Of a DNA stretch of 64,000 nucleotides, positions 38,201 to 45,231 are shown in pieces; within the stretch, counting starts at the first letter, position 1, and each line of letters opens with the position of its first letter. The stretch is taken from positions 593,436-657,435 of the forward strand of contig NW_020170404.1 in the NCBI RefSeq assembly GCF_000524195.1, written 5' to 3'. Position numbers and translations under genes: made by a program. This DNA is from Echinococcus granulosus. Lineage: Eukaryota > Platyhelminthes > Cestoda > Cyclophyllidea > Taeniidae. The notes beneath the pieces were generated by a model. The model had not been told where the DNA came from. It saw only the letters and a list, made by a program, of their open reading frames with translations, and did no database searches.

Positions 38201-39168
38201 GTACGTGCGATCTCTCAGTTTAAAATCGTTATTATTGCAAAAGGCAATAAACAATTCACTGGAACCAAATCTAAATCACTTACAAATTCATTGAGGCCCA
38301 ATTTTTAGCCTCGGCACGTGTTCCGTTTTTTTTGGCATATTTTTAAACGCCTTTGGCTTTTGGTGGAGCAGCCTCACTTCAAACCCACATGAGTGATTGC
38401 CTTTGAGTCTTCTTTACTCTTATTAGGGTGGAATGAATACCAACGCCTTTTTGGTTGTGGAGGCAAGATTTTTTTCAACGGTGTGAAATTATCCGAGATT
38501 AGCAGTCCAACTAACGTAATGGAAGGAGGCTAATTTGCAATTTTTGTCTTGTTTACGGCTAATATTATAATTACAGCATCTTTTTGGTTTTTTTCTCTTC
38601 AAGAGGAATGTCAAGCCACATCGCCAGTTATGGTTCAATGTTACTTAACCATGAGAATTACTCGAGTACTTTCATGCCGCCTTGACGGTTTGTTATTCCC
38701 AGCAATGCTTCCGATACTCAGGCTTTAATCAAGCTCTACAGATGGCAATAGATTTCACTTGTAAGATGCAGCAGTATACGGTGTCACTAACCACAACCGT
38801 ATCGCAAACAAGTGTTTAAGTGTGGAGTCACTATTTACATAGGTTTGACAATTTATAACTCATTTAAAGTAAAGCACCTAATATAAAAAGGACGGTTGCT
38901 TTCAGAACCTGTGCACAATACCAGGTACTTTCGATCAGTGTGCTCGCCTACAAACAGTTCTTTTAACCATCACCCATCTCAAAAGCATTCCATGTGCATG
39001 ATGTCCATAATAGACAGCGCAGCCTTATATAGTTTTGATTAGGAAAAGCCTTAAGGAATGAATGTGGTGCTGGGAGAAGGAATTATCAAAGAGTAGACGG
39101 AAATCAAATCACCATGGCATCAACTCACCACCTATTCGCTTTGACATAACCGGAGCTTGAGCTGGCAT
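2177..39168 (-). CDS. Giant micro-exon gene, low-complexity modular protein (core model about 1085 aa)
   Basis: Gene-level entry; exons are itemised in the entries that follow. Seen: 54 exons in one orientation, each bounded by AG and GT. All 52 internal exons are a multiple of 3 nt and phase 1-1 (two bases complete the previous codon, one base starts the next). Joined in order they make 3258 nt with no stop; none of the 11 joins after an exon ending in T gives TAA, TAG or TGA. The product has no visible signal peptide or membrane segment. It runs from alternating acidic/Tyr and Arg/Pro modules to Ser-, Cys-, His- and Arg/Ser-rich modules and ends in a Lys-rich tail. Known: schistosome and tapeworm MEGs use short symmetric exons, but they are usually far smaller and secreted. 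Inferred: any subset of exons can be skipped without a frameshift. No family is recognised and function is unknown. Bias: where several AG/GT sites were possible I preferred the phase-keeping one. Confidence 0.72.
2437..2568 (-). CDS. Ser-rich exon (132 nt) of the micro-exon gene
   Basis: Acceptor TTTTACTAG and donor G|GTAAGA, phase 1-1, 44 codons. It starts with a basic SVKKRHTR, then more than 30 residues that are almost all Ser, broken by RSRSC. Ser uses mixed TCN and AGT codons, so this is not one simple triplet repeat. Read on the plus strand the same bases give an Asp/Glu tract; the splice signals and the sister exons favour the minus strand. Confidence 0.72.
3196..3348 (-). CDS. Ser/Lys-rich exon (153 nt) of the micro-exon gene
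   Basis: Acceptor TGTGTACAG and donor G|GTACAG, phase 1-1, 51 codons. Reads LSSSSGHYSGKPYKSKSRSD, then Ser runs around YWTSSSG, and ends SYPRKRK. The mix of Ser blocks, Tyr and basic clusters matches the other large exons. Confidence 0.75.
3571..4355 (-). CDS. 3' exon cluster: four exons at 3.6-4.4 kb
   Basis: Exons: 4355-4299 (57 nt; DYYSTKIPKRPLACYSLS, donor GTAAGT), 4212-4114 (99 nt; ISNDTSRFRSLSSSSSGSSS followed by RCKSKSRGCRKG, donor GTGATG and therefore less certain), 3856-3833 (24 nt; VVERVVE, donor GTAAGT) and 3597-3571 (27 nt; LDDSPCYR, donor GTAAGT). All are phase 1-1. VVERVVE shares the VVER core with exons 12512-12480 and 30961-30929, which suggests duplication of one ancestral micro-exon. 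Confidence 0.7.
7306..7353 (-). CDS. 48-nt exon of the micro-exon gene
   Basis: Acceptor GGCATTCAG and donor GTAAGTC. Phase 1-1; reads AMRDVRFCTTVATKD after the split Asn codon. The composition is less biased than in its neighbours. Confidence 0.6.
7661..7843 (-). CDS. Arg/Ser/Cys/His-rich exon (183 nt) of the micro-exon gene
   Basis: Acceptor TGGTTACAG and donor A|GTGAGC, phase 1-1, 61 codons. It begins KQCCKKIITVMEDKPRRR, continues through RSRSCERKPC and RCRSREKSTCRKHRSSSKRH, and ends SCHHHSRC. It resembles an RS domain with regularly placed Cys and a His cluster. RS-like stretches are known substrates of SR-protein kinases; whether this one is phosphorylated is unknown. An alternative start inside the exon is possible, since a GGAG|GAC lies 30 nt in. 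Confidence 0.75.
7844..12201 (-). other. Large intron region with weak exon candidates
   Basis: 4.4 kb between confident exons. It contains a 24-nt candidate at 8121-8098 (acceptor GTTTAG, donor GTAAGT, phase 1-1); joined straight to exon 7843 this creates TAG, so it would be a stop-introducing alternative or is not used. A 12-nt candidate is at 8486-8475 (donor GTAAAG; a GTAAGT 10 nt further gives 22 nt). A 14-nt AG-to-GTAAGT segment near 11648-11661 does not keep frame. Long open frames at 8487-8747 and 8989-9459 have no supporting motif. Confidence 0.35.
12202..14137 (-). CDS. Micro-exons 12.2-14.1 kb (five short exons)
   Basis: Exons: 14137-14111 (27 nt; IISSKGSK), 13464-13402 (63 nt; QNNTSSEASSSSDTPYPDTR), 13296-13267 (30 nt; VRNNVMCQK), 12512-12480 (33 nt; YEVVERSDQR) and 12234-12202 (33 nt; FKNSRSGKPQ). 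All are phase 1-1. Donors are GTAAGT, GTGAGT, GTAAGT, GTAAGT and GTAAGA. Acceptors are TAG, except AAG for the 63-nt exon, which is the least typical. Confidence 0.7.
14204..14323 (-). CDS. His-rich exon (120 nt) of the micro-exon gene
   Basis: Acceptor CTCTCTACAG and donor A|GTGAGT, phase 1-1, 40 codons. Reads RANHKRGHSSHFHAKHTHFH, then SDHSNRHHSNQPTRQG and ends GPIN. Ten His occur in about 25 residues, spaced as H-x-H and H-x-x-H; such spacing can bind zinc or copper, but metal binding is inference only. Confidence 0.78.
14722..14871 (-). CDS. Poly-Ser exon (150 nt) of the micro-exon gene
   Basis: Acceptor TTTTGTCGTAG and donor G|GTGTGT, phase 1-1, 50 codons. Long Ser runs are interrupted by single Tyr, Pro, Arg and Cys (SRSCSSSSSTSSSSE) and end in a basic SRRRHHKSD. 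Ser is coded mainly by TCN, so the opposite strand reads as Asp/Glu/Arg. It is a close relative of the exons at 2437-2568 and 21736-22065. Confidence 0.75.
15531..15706 (-). CDS. Lys/Pro exons 15.5-15.7 kb of the micro-exon gene
   Basis: Exon 15706-15680 (27 nt; KPRPQKFT, acceptor GCTCCAG, donor GTAAAA) and exon 15602-15531 (72 nt; IPKTQAKKTPKHQPKRKHHG then YAR, acceptor TTTTAG, donor A|GTGGGT). Both are phase 1-1. The RPQK core recurs in the 5' exons at 30099-30052 and 33408-33358. Confidence 0.68.
16330..16722 (-). CDS. Micro-exons 16.3-16.7 kb (three exons)
   Basis: 16722-16696 (27 nt; NLSLRCVT, donor GTAAGT), 16442-16407 (36 nt; AGMEALQHGAN, acceptor CCTACAG, donor GTTAGT) and 16368-16330 (39 nt; ERAPNRAPTEIN, acceptor TTTTAG, donor GTGGGT). 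All are phase 1-1. The GTGGGT and GTTAGT donors are weaker than average but recur elsewhere in this gene. Confidence 0.62.
16751..17071 (-). CDS. Large Arg/Ser/Pro exon (321 nt) of the micro-exon gene
   Basis: Acceptor CCACTCCTAG and donor T|GTAGGT, phase 1-1, 107 codons: the second-largest exon. Segments in order: a mixed start (QPLPHAEAVRTRGKSC), SVPAYPSVREKTAHR, a Ser/Asp stretch (SLDSDGSTSRSDSPASSAS), a strongly basic core (RRMGRPPPRRRFSRSQVRR), then TPPRNMSPNYSIDRMLSSSP. TPP, MSP and SSSP are minimal proline-directed phosphorylation sites. It resembles disordered RS or SRRM-like sequence, but I recognise no homologue. Confidence 0.75.
17144..17813 (-). CDS. Micro-exons 17.1-17.8 kb
   Basis: 17813-17763 (51 nt; NFNDLIPRHALFQSVD, acceptor TTTTAG, donor GTAAGT), 17392-17372 (21 nt; IDFDKA, acceptor TTTTAG, donor GTGCGT) and 17170-17144 (27 nt; LIIKRDDY, acceptor TTTCAG, donor GTAAGC), all phase 1-1. 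A fourth, 17703-17683 (21 nt; LVLSKK, donor GTAAGG), has a poor acceptor. A better acceptor upstream of it would give 38 nt and phase 2-1, so it is left out of the core count. Confidence 0.62.
18403..26924 (-). CDS. Candidate asymmetric exon pairs (34+41 nt, 28+23 nt)
   Basis: Four candidates break the 1-1 rule but pair up. 26924-26891 (34 nt, phase 1-2, RITRSVFHVY, donor GTAAGA) is followed by 26112-26072 (41 nt, phase 2-1, QTETCIKFKFFNN, donor GTAAGT). 20427-20400 (28 nt, phase 1-2, DPKVMKCF, acceptor TTTTAG, donor GTAAGA) is followed by 18425-18403 (23 nt, phase 2-1, MAYGPES, donor GTAAGT). Each pair sums to a multiple of three (75 and 51). The coordinates given span both pairs; confident 1-1 exons lie between. 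They are not in the core model. Confidence 0.35.
18506..18541. repeat. Imperfect TG/CATG repeat
   Basis: Degenerate GTGTG/GCATG alternation of about 36 bp inside an intron of the micro-exon gene. Confidence 0.8.
20904..20948 (-). CDS. 45-nt Lys/Thr/Ser exon of the micro-exon gene
   Basis: Acceptor TTTTCAG and donor G|GTAACC, phase 1-1. Reads KTSKSKRCTSTKRK: fully basic/Ser/Thr with one Cys. Confidence 0.72.
21595..21603 (-). CDS. 9-nt micro-exon
   Basis: Only ATGAAAAGG between TTTAG and GTAAGT. It adds Asp-Glu-Lys and the first base of the next codon in phase 1-1. Exons this small usually need intronic enhancers; prediction programs will miss it. Confidence 0.55.
21736..22065 (-). CDS. Largest exon (330 nt): Cys cluster plus poly-Ser
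   Basis: Acceptor ACTATCCAG and donor G|GTCAGT, phase 1-1, 110 codons. It opens KSC and a run of seven further Cys then WSD, followed by SSSSSKSCS, CTCPCK, a long poly-Ser block with a few Lys, Leu and Thr, a second Cys patch (FSSICTCSS), more Ser, and the end TSCCCQCHQRRSKSTKRCK. The alternation of Cys clusters, Ser and Lys recalls metallothionein-like or keratin-associated low-complexity proteins, but no homology is claimed. The plus-strand reading (Asp/Glu then poly-Gln) lacks splice context. Confidence 0.75.
22225..22919 (-). CDS. Micro-exons 22.2-22.9 kb (three exons)
   Basis: 22919-22911 (9 nt; codes DYY across the split codon, acceptor TTTTAG, donor GTGAGT), 22580-22536 (45 nt; YSAAQVIPNLSLTD, acceptor TTCTAG, donor GTAAGT) and 22257-22225 (33 nt; LALKKYMKKK, acceptor TTGTAG, donor GTGGGT). 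All are phase 1-1. The 9-nt exon resembles the start of the acidic DYSYDSEDE exon at 33224-33198. Confidence 0.62.
23890..23989. other. Assembly gap (100 N)
   Basis: Exactly 100 N, the conventional placeholder for a gap of unknown size. It lies in an unusually exon-poor stretch (22920-30051) of the micro-exon gene, so exons may be missing. Confidence 0.99.
29309..29343. repeat. (TG)n microsatellite
   Basis: TG dinucleotide run of about 35 bp with a single CG interruption. Confidence 0.95.
29857..29885 (-). CDS. Candidate 29-nt exon (frame-breaking)
   Basis: Pyrimidine-rich acceptor TTTTCAG and donor GTAAGT enclose 29 nt reading VGRRMVNNND after the split codon. The length is not a multiple of three. 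The frame stays open for about 70 further codons through the donor, so intron retention here would give an alternative C-terminus. Not in the core model. Confidence 0.3.
30052..33706 (-). CDS. 5' exon block I: 15 micro-exons, acidic and Arg/Pro modules
   Basis: Phase 1-1 exons in transcript order, with residues after the split codon: 33706-33680 DESVSEDG; 33554-33492 APPPPARRAVPKPLEKPRRQ; 33408-33358 GPPRSRAPRPQKPDRL; 33224-33198 YSYDSEDE; 33055-33023 RPQNNKPRKP; 32577-32506 AGTPRENIGNVNRREPP then HNRREH; 32426-32388 YSDLQGDEDDYN; 32144-32106 EPSAEVPPRRRS; 31697-31680 YNRKP; 30961-30929 VVERKTTTRP; 30852-30820 RQNNEDDVKI; 30740-30702 RKPITDDFSSES; 30617-30576 SEPSEHSENSEET; 30099-30052 RPQKGKPQGPPPGAT. 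Donors are mostly GTAAGT, GTGAGT or GTATGT, with GTGCGT, GTATGC and GTAATT in a few. Less certain extras: 31212-31204 (9 nt) and 31026-31006 (21 nt; CEFLWY). Acidic/Tyr and basic/Pro modules tend to alternate. Confidence 0.72.
34213..37951 (-). CDS. 5' exon block II: micro-exons 34.2-38.0 kb
   Basis: Phase 1-1 exons in transcript order: 37951-37910 YQYERYDLSGGDS; 36392-36351 PRRKEGPALQQQG; 36263-36213 EKRDTKPSQNRRRPQA; 36138-36112 QGSDTDSG (a second AG 6 nt in gives a 21-nt version); 35587-35534 DTYFDKVLNNSEASSEE (donor GTAGTG, or GTGAAA 3 nt later); 35409-35371 SSYICDDCKMDS; 34754-34710 GQWKQPRWPKQERN; 34236-34213 GRPRMWR. Less certain: 35820-35786 (35 nt, phase 2-1, RQPPPRYNRPA), 34813-34799 (15 nt; SSDK) and 34163-34124 (40 nt; LATSTTRATAKAG). 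ICDDCK carries a Cys-x-x-Cys pair. Confidence 0.7.
39129..39168 (-). CDS. Proposed first coding exon of the micro-exon gene
   Basis: ATG at 39168-39166, then PAQAPVMSKRIG, ending in phase 1 at donor G|GTGAGT. This matches the phase of every downstream exon. No exon with matching phase was found upstream. An inverted CCAAT box lies about 116 bp upstream. Alternative: AG sites 2 and 6 nt before the ATG could make it an internal exon. There is no signal peptide, unlike classical MEG products. Confidence 0.5.
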
Positions 39169-39283
39169 CTTGCCTCCACAGAGTTGTTTGCGTGAATGGG
39201 ATGTGTATGCGAGATTGTGGGACGAGCCCTAGTGATCCAAAGCCTGCTGCCTCGACTCTAAAAGAGGACTGCTCTCTCCTCCC

Positions 39284-39288
39284 ATTGG
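39284..39288 (-). promoter_or_regulatory. CCAAT box upstream of the proposed start
   Basis: Minus-strand CCAAT within a CCAACCAATGGG context, in the most CpG-rich stretch of the left half (about 39220-39500). Position and strand fit a promoter for the gene starting at 39168. No TATA box was identified. Confidence 0.4.
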
Positions 39289-39569
39289 TTGGATTCGAGC
39301 GTGCACGCACGCACGCATGTCGTGTCGTGGCGTTATTAGACCCGGAAGAAATCGACGTTGCCGTGGTAATCCAATTACTTTTCCCCGAGCACCCATGGGC
39401 GTGTGTGTGTCACCTCCTCAAGCAATGGGCCAAAATACGAGGAGTAATTGGAAGAAGAGGACTCGCGGACCTAGGAAGAAGGCCTTCGATGAGGCGCGTA
39501 CGCTGGAGGATGCAGATAATTAGGTGTGTTAAAAGACACCAAGGAACCGGATGTCAGAATTCGGTTTAA

Positions 39570-42500
39570 TTTCATAAGTAGGTAGCCGAGAAGGAGGGTG
39601 GGGAGGGGGGAGTTCAATTAATTAAAAGGATTTTCTGTTTCTAACAGCCACTTAACTGGGAGTTAGTCAAAGCCACATTGTTAAAACACTTTCGGAATAT
39701 GATAGGAAAAAAGGGTTTTCGCCTTGTTATTAGAGTATATTACGTCAGCTTAACCTGAAGTAAAGCACCCTCGAGGCATGGAATGCATGAACAAGCATGC
39801 AATCCCACCTTAATAAGATAAAAGTACACACTATGCGTATTCCAACCTTTGCAGTAGAGTGAGTAGGCACTTGGAGGCGAAACGAAGCGTTGGAAGCCGT
39901 GAAAACGGAAGTTGTTCAACTCTTAATGTCGTTTTCAAAACGCGCTCACTTTCTAGGCATACGCATTTCACACGATCTCCTTTGATAAGAAAAATTAAGG
40001 ACACCCTGATCACTGTGCCAGGTAGATAAATACCCTGAGTAGGTAAGCGTACCATCAGTTAGTGTGTCATCAAATTTCCTGTTAAAAGGTAGTCAAAAAG
40101 CTGGGGCTTTCATGAGCTCTTTGTAAATCCTGCCATCCAATGAAAATAAGTAACGCAGTTAAGCGAATACTTTGTTTCATAAAAAGTAGCCCTCACCTTG
40201 CAGGCCCCACTAAAGTCATGCCAACTCCTCTAGTACCCCAAGTAGGGCCGTCACGGTATCGGCTAGTCGGTCAATCGAAAGCACCACTCGCAGGAGCCCA
40301 TCGACAAAATATTTTGCAGTGGTTTTTGTCACGAAAACCCGAGTCAGTTCGGATACTACGGCGCCGTGGCAATTTAAACTTGGCACCCTTTCCCGTGATT
40401 AAAGGAAGATGAAACCCGATGAGCAACTTTTTACTCCTTACTAAATCAAACACACTAAGCAGGCAAAAGATCTAGACGCCTACTATAAATGAGGCATAGC
40501 TTATGGTAAGGGTCAAGTCGACACAACCAGATAAACAAGTGCATATAAACAAACTAATAAAAAGATGGCTGATAGCAATAACTTTAGTCAAAGTGCTGTT
40601 CAACCTTTTTGTTTTTAACCTAAAGATTAGATTTTAATGTACATAATTATTGGCTTTGTCATTTGGGGAATGAGTTTAAAGCACACTATCCAAGTTTAAG
40701 AAATTAATGTTAAAAATGTTCACCTGAATCTAGGCCGCCTAAAACAAATTTTTTTATTACATTTTTTCAGGGCCTTACTGACAAGCAAAAATTCAACCAA
40801 AAAATAGATTTTCAATCTTGTATATAGTCAAAACTTGGGGCAAATTTTAATAATTATAGGATTGGTGCGGATCTTACAGAATCAAGTAGCTTTGTACTTC
40901 TTAGTCCTTCAAACTACATAAATGAGCGATCTAGAAGATCAGTTTTTGAGGTTGCTGTGCAGATATGCAGAGCTCAGGTTACGTCACTGTCCACAACTAG
41001 AGCCTTCAAAACTTCATCCACTTAAACTATTTCGTTGCTCTGATAAAGATTTCTAGTAGTTCTAAAAGTTTGCTGCTTTATTGTTCAGTATATTACTAGT
41101 GAGGTGAAATTCGGGCATGGTTTGTTAACGTCACCTTAACTCCCTTTCCGAGTGTTGACACGGTCACAAATGAAGCCACCTACCACGATGGAGGAGATTT
41201 AGTTTTCGCCATCCACGTAAAGTGAAGTAAGTTTACTTGCCAATTTAGCCATTGATTGTACTTATTTCACTGCCACAATAAGGCAAGTTCGACTTTTTGT
41301 TTATTTATGTGATCAATACAGATACGAAGTTGGTTCTTGAAATTAAGGATATTTTCTCCTCTTAATGCCATTAAATTAATTCAACTGTAGCTTAGCTGCT
41401 TGGAAATACTCAACTCCTGCCATCGCCCTGAGAAAATGCGGGGCAAGTAGTCGAGTCAGAATATGGATTGAATGGTGCGCATCTTCTGAGCTTTAAAAAA
41501 CAGTCGATGATTTTGATTGAAATGCGTCATTTCAAGCAGTTTGGGTGAAAATAAGCTAGTTAGAATGGCAATCACCCTAGTTTAGTTATCAATCAGAAAT
41601 CGGAATTGCTTTAGTCATTTTGCGCTCCAAGCAGCGACTTTTTAGATAACTTCAGGCACTGGAAGTACTATGCGGATTAAGGAATTTTGGCAGGCTCTAC
41701 AGAAATTCTCCCTGATACAATTTTTGGAGGAAATACAAGTCATTAATTTGGAGATTCCTGGATGAATTTCTAACCCAATAAAAGAGCGCCAAGTCGTATT
41801 AACCAATGAACGCGCAGGATGAGGAGGTAGGTAAGGGTCCTAGTGAAAATTTGCGCGTATCTTCGAGATTTTGCTAATTAAGTTAGTTCTTATTCGCTTC
41901 ATTAATGCAAGATGATAATTGAATCTAGGCAGAGGTGTGAACTAAACTTCCCACAGGCTAACCTTATAACGGTGGTAGTTGGTTAACTCGTGATTTGATA
42001 AAAAAGTAAAAACCAGTAATCATTCACCCTATGGAACACGTGGCTGGTAAATCGCTTTTTAATTGTCGCCTTCATTTGAACTGCTAATCAAATCACTGTA
42101 AGCAGCCGTGTGTGCATAGAAAGTGTTTTACCGAGCCAAGGTCTATGACGAAGGCTCTCCGGTTTTCCTTTCGTTCTTTGAAGGGAGCTACTCCTCTTTC
42201 ATCTTCTTCACGTTTGCATTAGAGACAAAGACGTAAAAAAAAGCTTAGTGAGGCACCGCCTTGCCGCAGGCTCAGGAGGAGTCTTTTTGTTTTGTGTTAG
42301 AGTTGGGTAGACCTAGTCAGATGACGATGCCTGTGTGATCAGACAAGGCTACGCTCTGTCGCACGTCAACTGTGATACATTTTATGTGTCAGTCGACAAA
42401 TTTTTACCGAGTGATAAATTCCGCGAATAATTCGGTGATTTGGAATCCCTCAATGCCACATACTTGGAAATGGGGCAAGTTTTTGGTCCCTGAGGTGTAG

Positions 42501-43064
42501 TAGACACAGGATGGGGCTGATTAACCCCCCTCCAGCTAGCTTTAGAAGCTTTAATCAAGCATTATAGACTTTAGGAACCAAGTAGGCTGCTAGATGTTGT
42601 CAGTATGATATTCGAGTGCTTTGTCATGATATGCCAGCGCAAAAAGGATTTGTGCGATTCATTTAAACACATTTCGCCACTTTCACCTGTTTCAGAGTCA
42701 ACCACCACGACTTAGTGAGGGGTAATTCGAGCCTTGGCTACTAATCCTATGTAACATTTAAATTTATATAGGGAGAACTTTTCTCCACTTGATAATGCAA
42801 ATGAGCCATTTGTTAGACCCTCCTCAAATACGGTGGTGGCAAAATCTTACCTTAGATGGCTTCGGGTGATGGCTCTTTAGAAGTCCGACTGTGCCTAATT
42901 AACAGTTATGGAAAGAGTTCACCTTTTTGTCAGATCCTCTTTTTAATGAAACTCAATCTATTCACACATTTGTGCAAATGCTAGACAGATCGTTTTTAGA
43001 AACAATAGAGAAGTTGAAGTGAGGCTTCTTTTTTCGCCTCACAAAATGGAATGATAGAGTCTCC
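39570..43064. other. No gene seen
   Basis: 3.5 kb of AT-rich sequence with only short scattered open frames. No exon pairs with consistent phase, no conserved motif and no long tandem repeat were found on either strand. Confidence 0.5.
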
Positions 43065-44264
43065 TCACGCTTCCTCACCCTCGGGTTGTGGTTGCTCCTC
43101 CTGGTTACGAGCCTTGCATTCCTCTTGGGTTTGTTGAATAATTCCTGCAAACACACTAGCATCAACGAGAGGTTCATAATAGCTGCAAATTTTGAGGGCC
43201 TTCTCCTCGGGAGTCTTCGGTGTACTCACGGTGCCGTATGTGGGCCACTTTCTGCGAACACAGCAGCAGGTCAGCCTCGTCTGCTCCTCTTGATCCTCCG
43301 CCTCTACCGCGGTTGCCATATTCGTGTTGATGTCACCTGTAGCATAGTTCCCGTTGGATTGGCTTTGCCCAGCACCCATGATCTCACCTCTCGCCACAGA
43401 GCCTCAACGGCTTGTACGCGTGGATTCCACACGTGGTACGATCAATAACACGGGTTCTTGATGGCAGTTGTTGGGATCCTTCCTCACATTTCTCCTTGTT
43501 CTAGTGGTGTGAATGTGAAGGGACCTCTTTTAAATCTGCTTGCTTGAGACATTGCAGGTACGTCAGTGAGGGTGAAGGTTGGTCATCTACCCGACGAAAT
43601 ATACACAAATAGTTCCTTATACTTGACGGTTTAAAAATTTGTTTTTTTTTCGCCCTTGGAGAATGTGATTTAACAAAATAACTGTCGTAGCGCTTTCGCC
43701 TATTTACTGCACTGCCAACGGTGATGAGCATGAGCGAAAAAAGTAGAGGCGGAGACCCAACGCGATCGCAAACCCACTCACCTTTTTTCCTGTAGGTACG
43801 ACGCAGCAAGTGCGATTCGTTCGCCCGAAGCCTCTTCAGAGATTTCACTTATCTGATACGTCTTTTCATCCACTGTAATCAGTGTCCACGGGTAAATTCA
43901 ACCCTCATTGTTGTTACTATTGCCATATCAAATATGATGCCTACTTTTGAACACTGCATTAGAAATATTAGCTCCATTATTCTCTTGACTGCTAAAAAAA
44001 TCTTGTGCTCTAAAAATGTAGTCAATCTTTACAATTTTTTTGTCTAATTCATGGAAAAGCATAGATTATTGTCTATTCATTTAGTCAGTGGAAGTATCAT
44101 TCTATCATCCTATCTAAGACGGTTTGTATTGCACAGCGGGATTGATTTCTCGTTAAAAGATAGTTCGATGGAGGTGACCTTGAACAACTGCTTTGGGAGA
44201 ATGGTAGAGATCACCCGTACCTACTGTCAAATTGACGTACTTCCATTTCATCCTCCCGAGGCAT
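43065..44264 (-). CDS. Small spliced gene, unrecognised, about 169 aa
   Basis: Proposed exons: 44264-44225 (ATG, PREDEMEVRQFD; donor A|GTAGGT), 43872-43782 (DEKTYQISEISEEASGERIA then LAASYLQEK; acceptor ATTACAG, donor GTGAGT), 43500-43433 (TRRNVRKDPNNCHQEPV then LLIVP; acceptor CCACTAG) and 43402-43065 (MGAGQSQSNGNYATGD and on; a Cys triplet in TRLTCCCVRRK; PKTPEEKALKICSYYEPL; Glu/Gln-rich end; TGA). Phases agree across all joins. The last join needs a 30-nt intron (43432-43403) that removes an in-frame TGA; its acceptor lacks a pyrimidine tract. If it is not spliced, there is a 75-aa frame, and a separate 104-aa frame in the same phase starting MGAGQSQS at 43379, which would carry an N-myristoylation-type N-terminus. 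No family recognised. Confidence 0.42.
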
Positions 44265-45231
44265 GATGCGCAATCAGTGTGGAGGAACTTATGGCTCGAG
44301 GAAACGCTCATGCGAATTGCCCATAAATTAGCTTGTAGCGCAAAGAAAGTTCACCAGAGACTTAAGGCGTCAAAAAAAGGGAAGAATAGTTTATCAATTT
44401 CACGCTAACTCGGATATCTTCTCACTTCTTATTTAACGCGTGCTACTAATTTTATATGAGTACAATGTCTCCAATCTCTTTGCTTTATAATGAGGCAACA
44501 GAATCAGGCAAAATTACCAAGGCCTAATATGGCCTACGTAGTTTTCTGACCGCTAGCCCTTGTGTGCAATCTTGATTGAATTGGTCAATAGCGCTCCTGA
44601 TGTGAATGTTTCACGGTCACTGTGACTGTAATCAAACCAGCATGAAGGTCTGCGACGCGCGCCGAAAGGCCACGGACAGTGCAAGCTCCTCCGCTAAGAT
44701 ATGAAACATTTTCGATTTGTGCTACCTCAAAAGAGACCAAATTGAGGAAACAGATGTAAAAATTAGACTATGAAAGCCAATGGGCATGGATCCACGGCAA
44801 TGTACAATGCAAAGACGAAGAAAGAGCAGGAATTAAAAAAGCCAAATAATGATGGGATTCATGCAAAAAACCCAACAAACTGAACGACTTAAGTCGGTAG
44901 GACAGGCTGCAACTCAAACGAGCTGCGAATTGCAAGGTAACCCACTCCATTACAAAAGATTGAACCCTTATCACATGACAATACACAGCTTTGGCATCTG
45001 CTGGGGTCCCAATTGGTGCCCCTACCTCCAAGCATGCTTCGAGGCAATTCGCCGGACCCCATTATACAAAGATGCGTCCACTCAATCGAAGTTAAATTCT
45101 ACTCGGAAAGGGAAAATCGCTTATTCGAGCAAACTACAAACATCTAACAAGAACTCATTGCGCTGCTCCAATACGGCAAATGTACAGAGTAAAATCCCCA
45201 TGCGAGAAAGAAAGGTGCAATGACAAGTCGC
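44265..45231. other. No gene seen between the small gene and LCMT1
   Basis: Includes the 3' flank of LCMT1. A 124-codon open frame on the plus strand (44849-45223) and its minus-strand shadow have unremarkable composition and no splice or family support. Confidence 0.4.

Noticed and set aside
44849..45223. 124-codon plus-strand frame antisense to the LCMT1 3' flank
   Set aside because: Composition is unremarkable, overlaps an open minus-strand frame, and has no motif.
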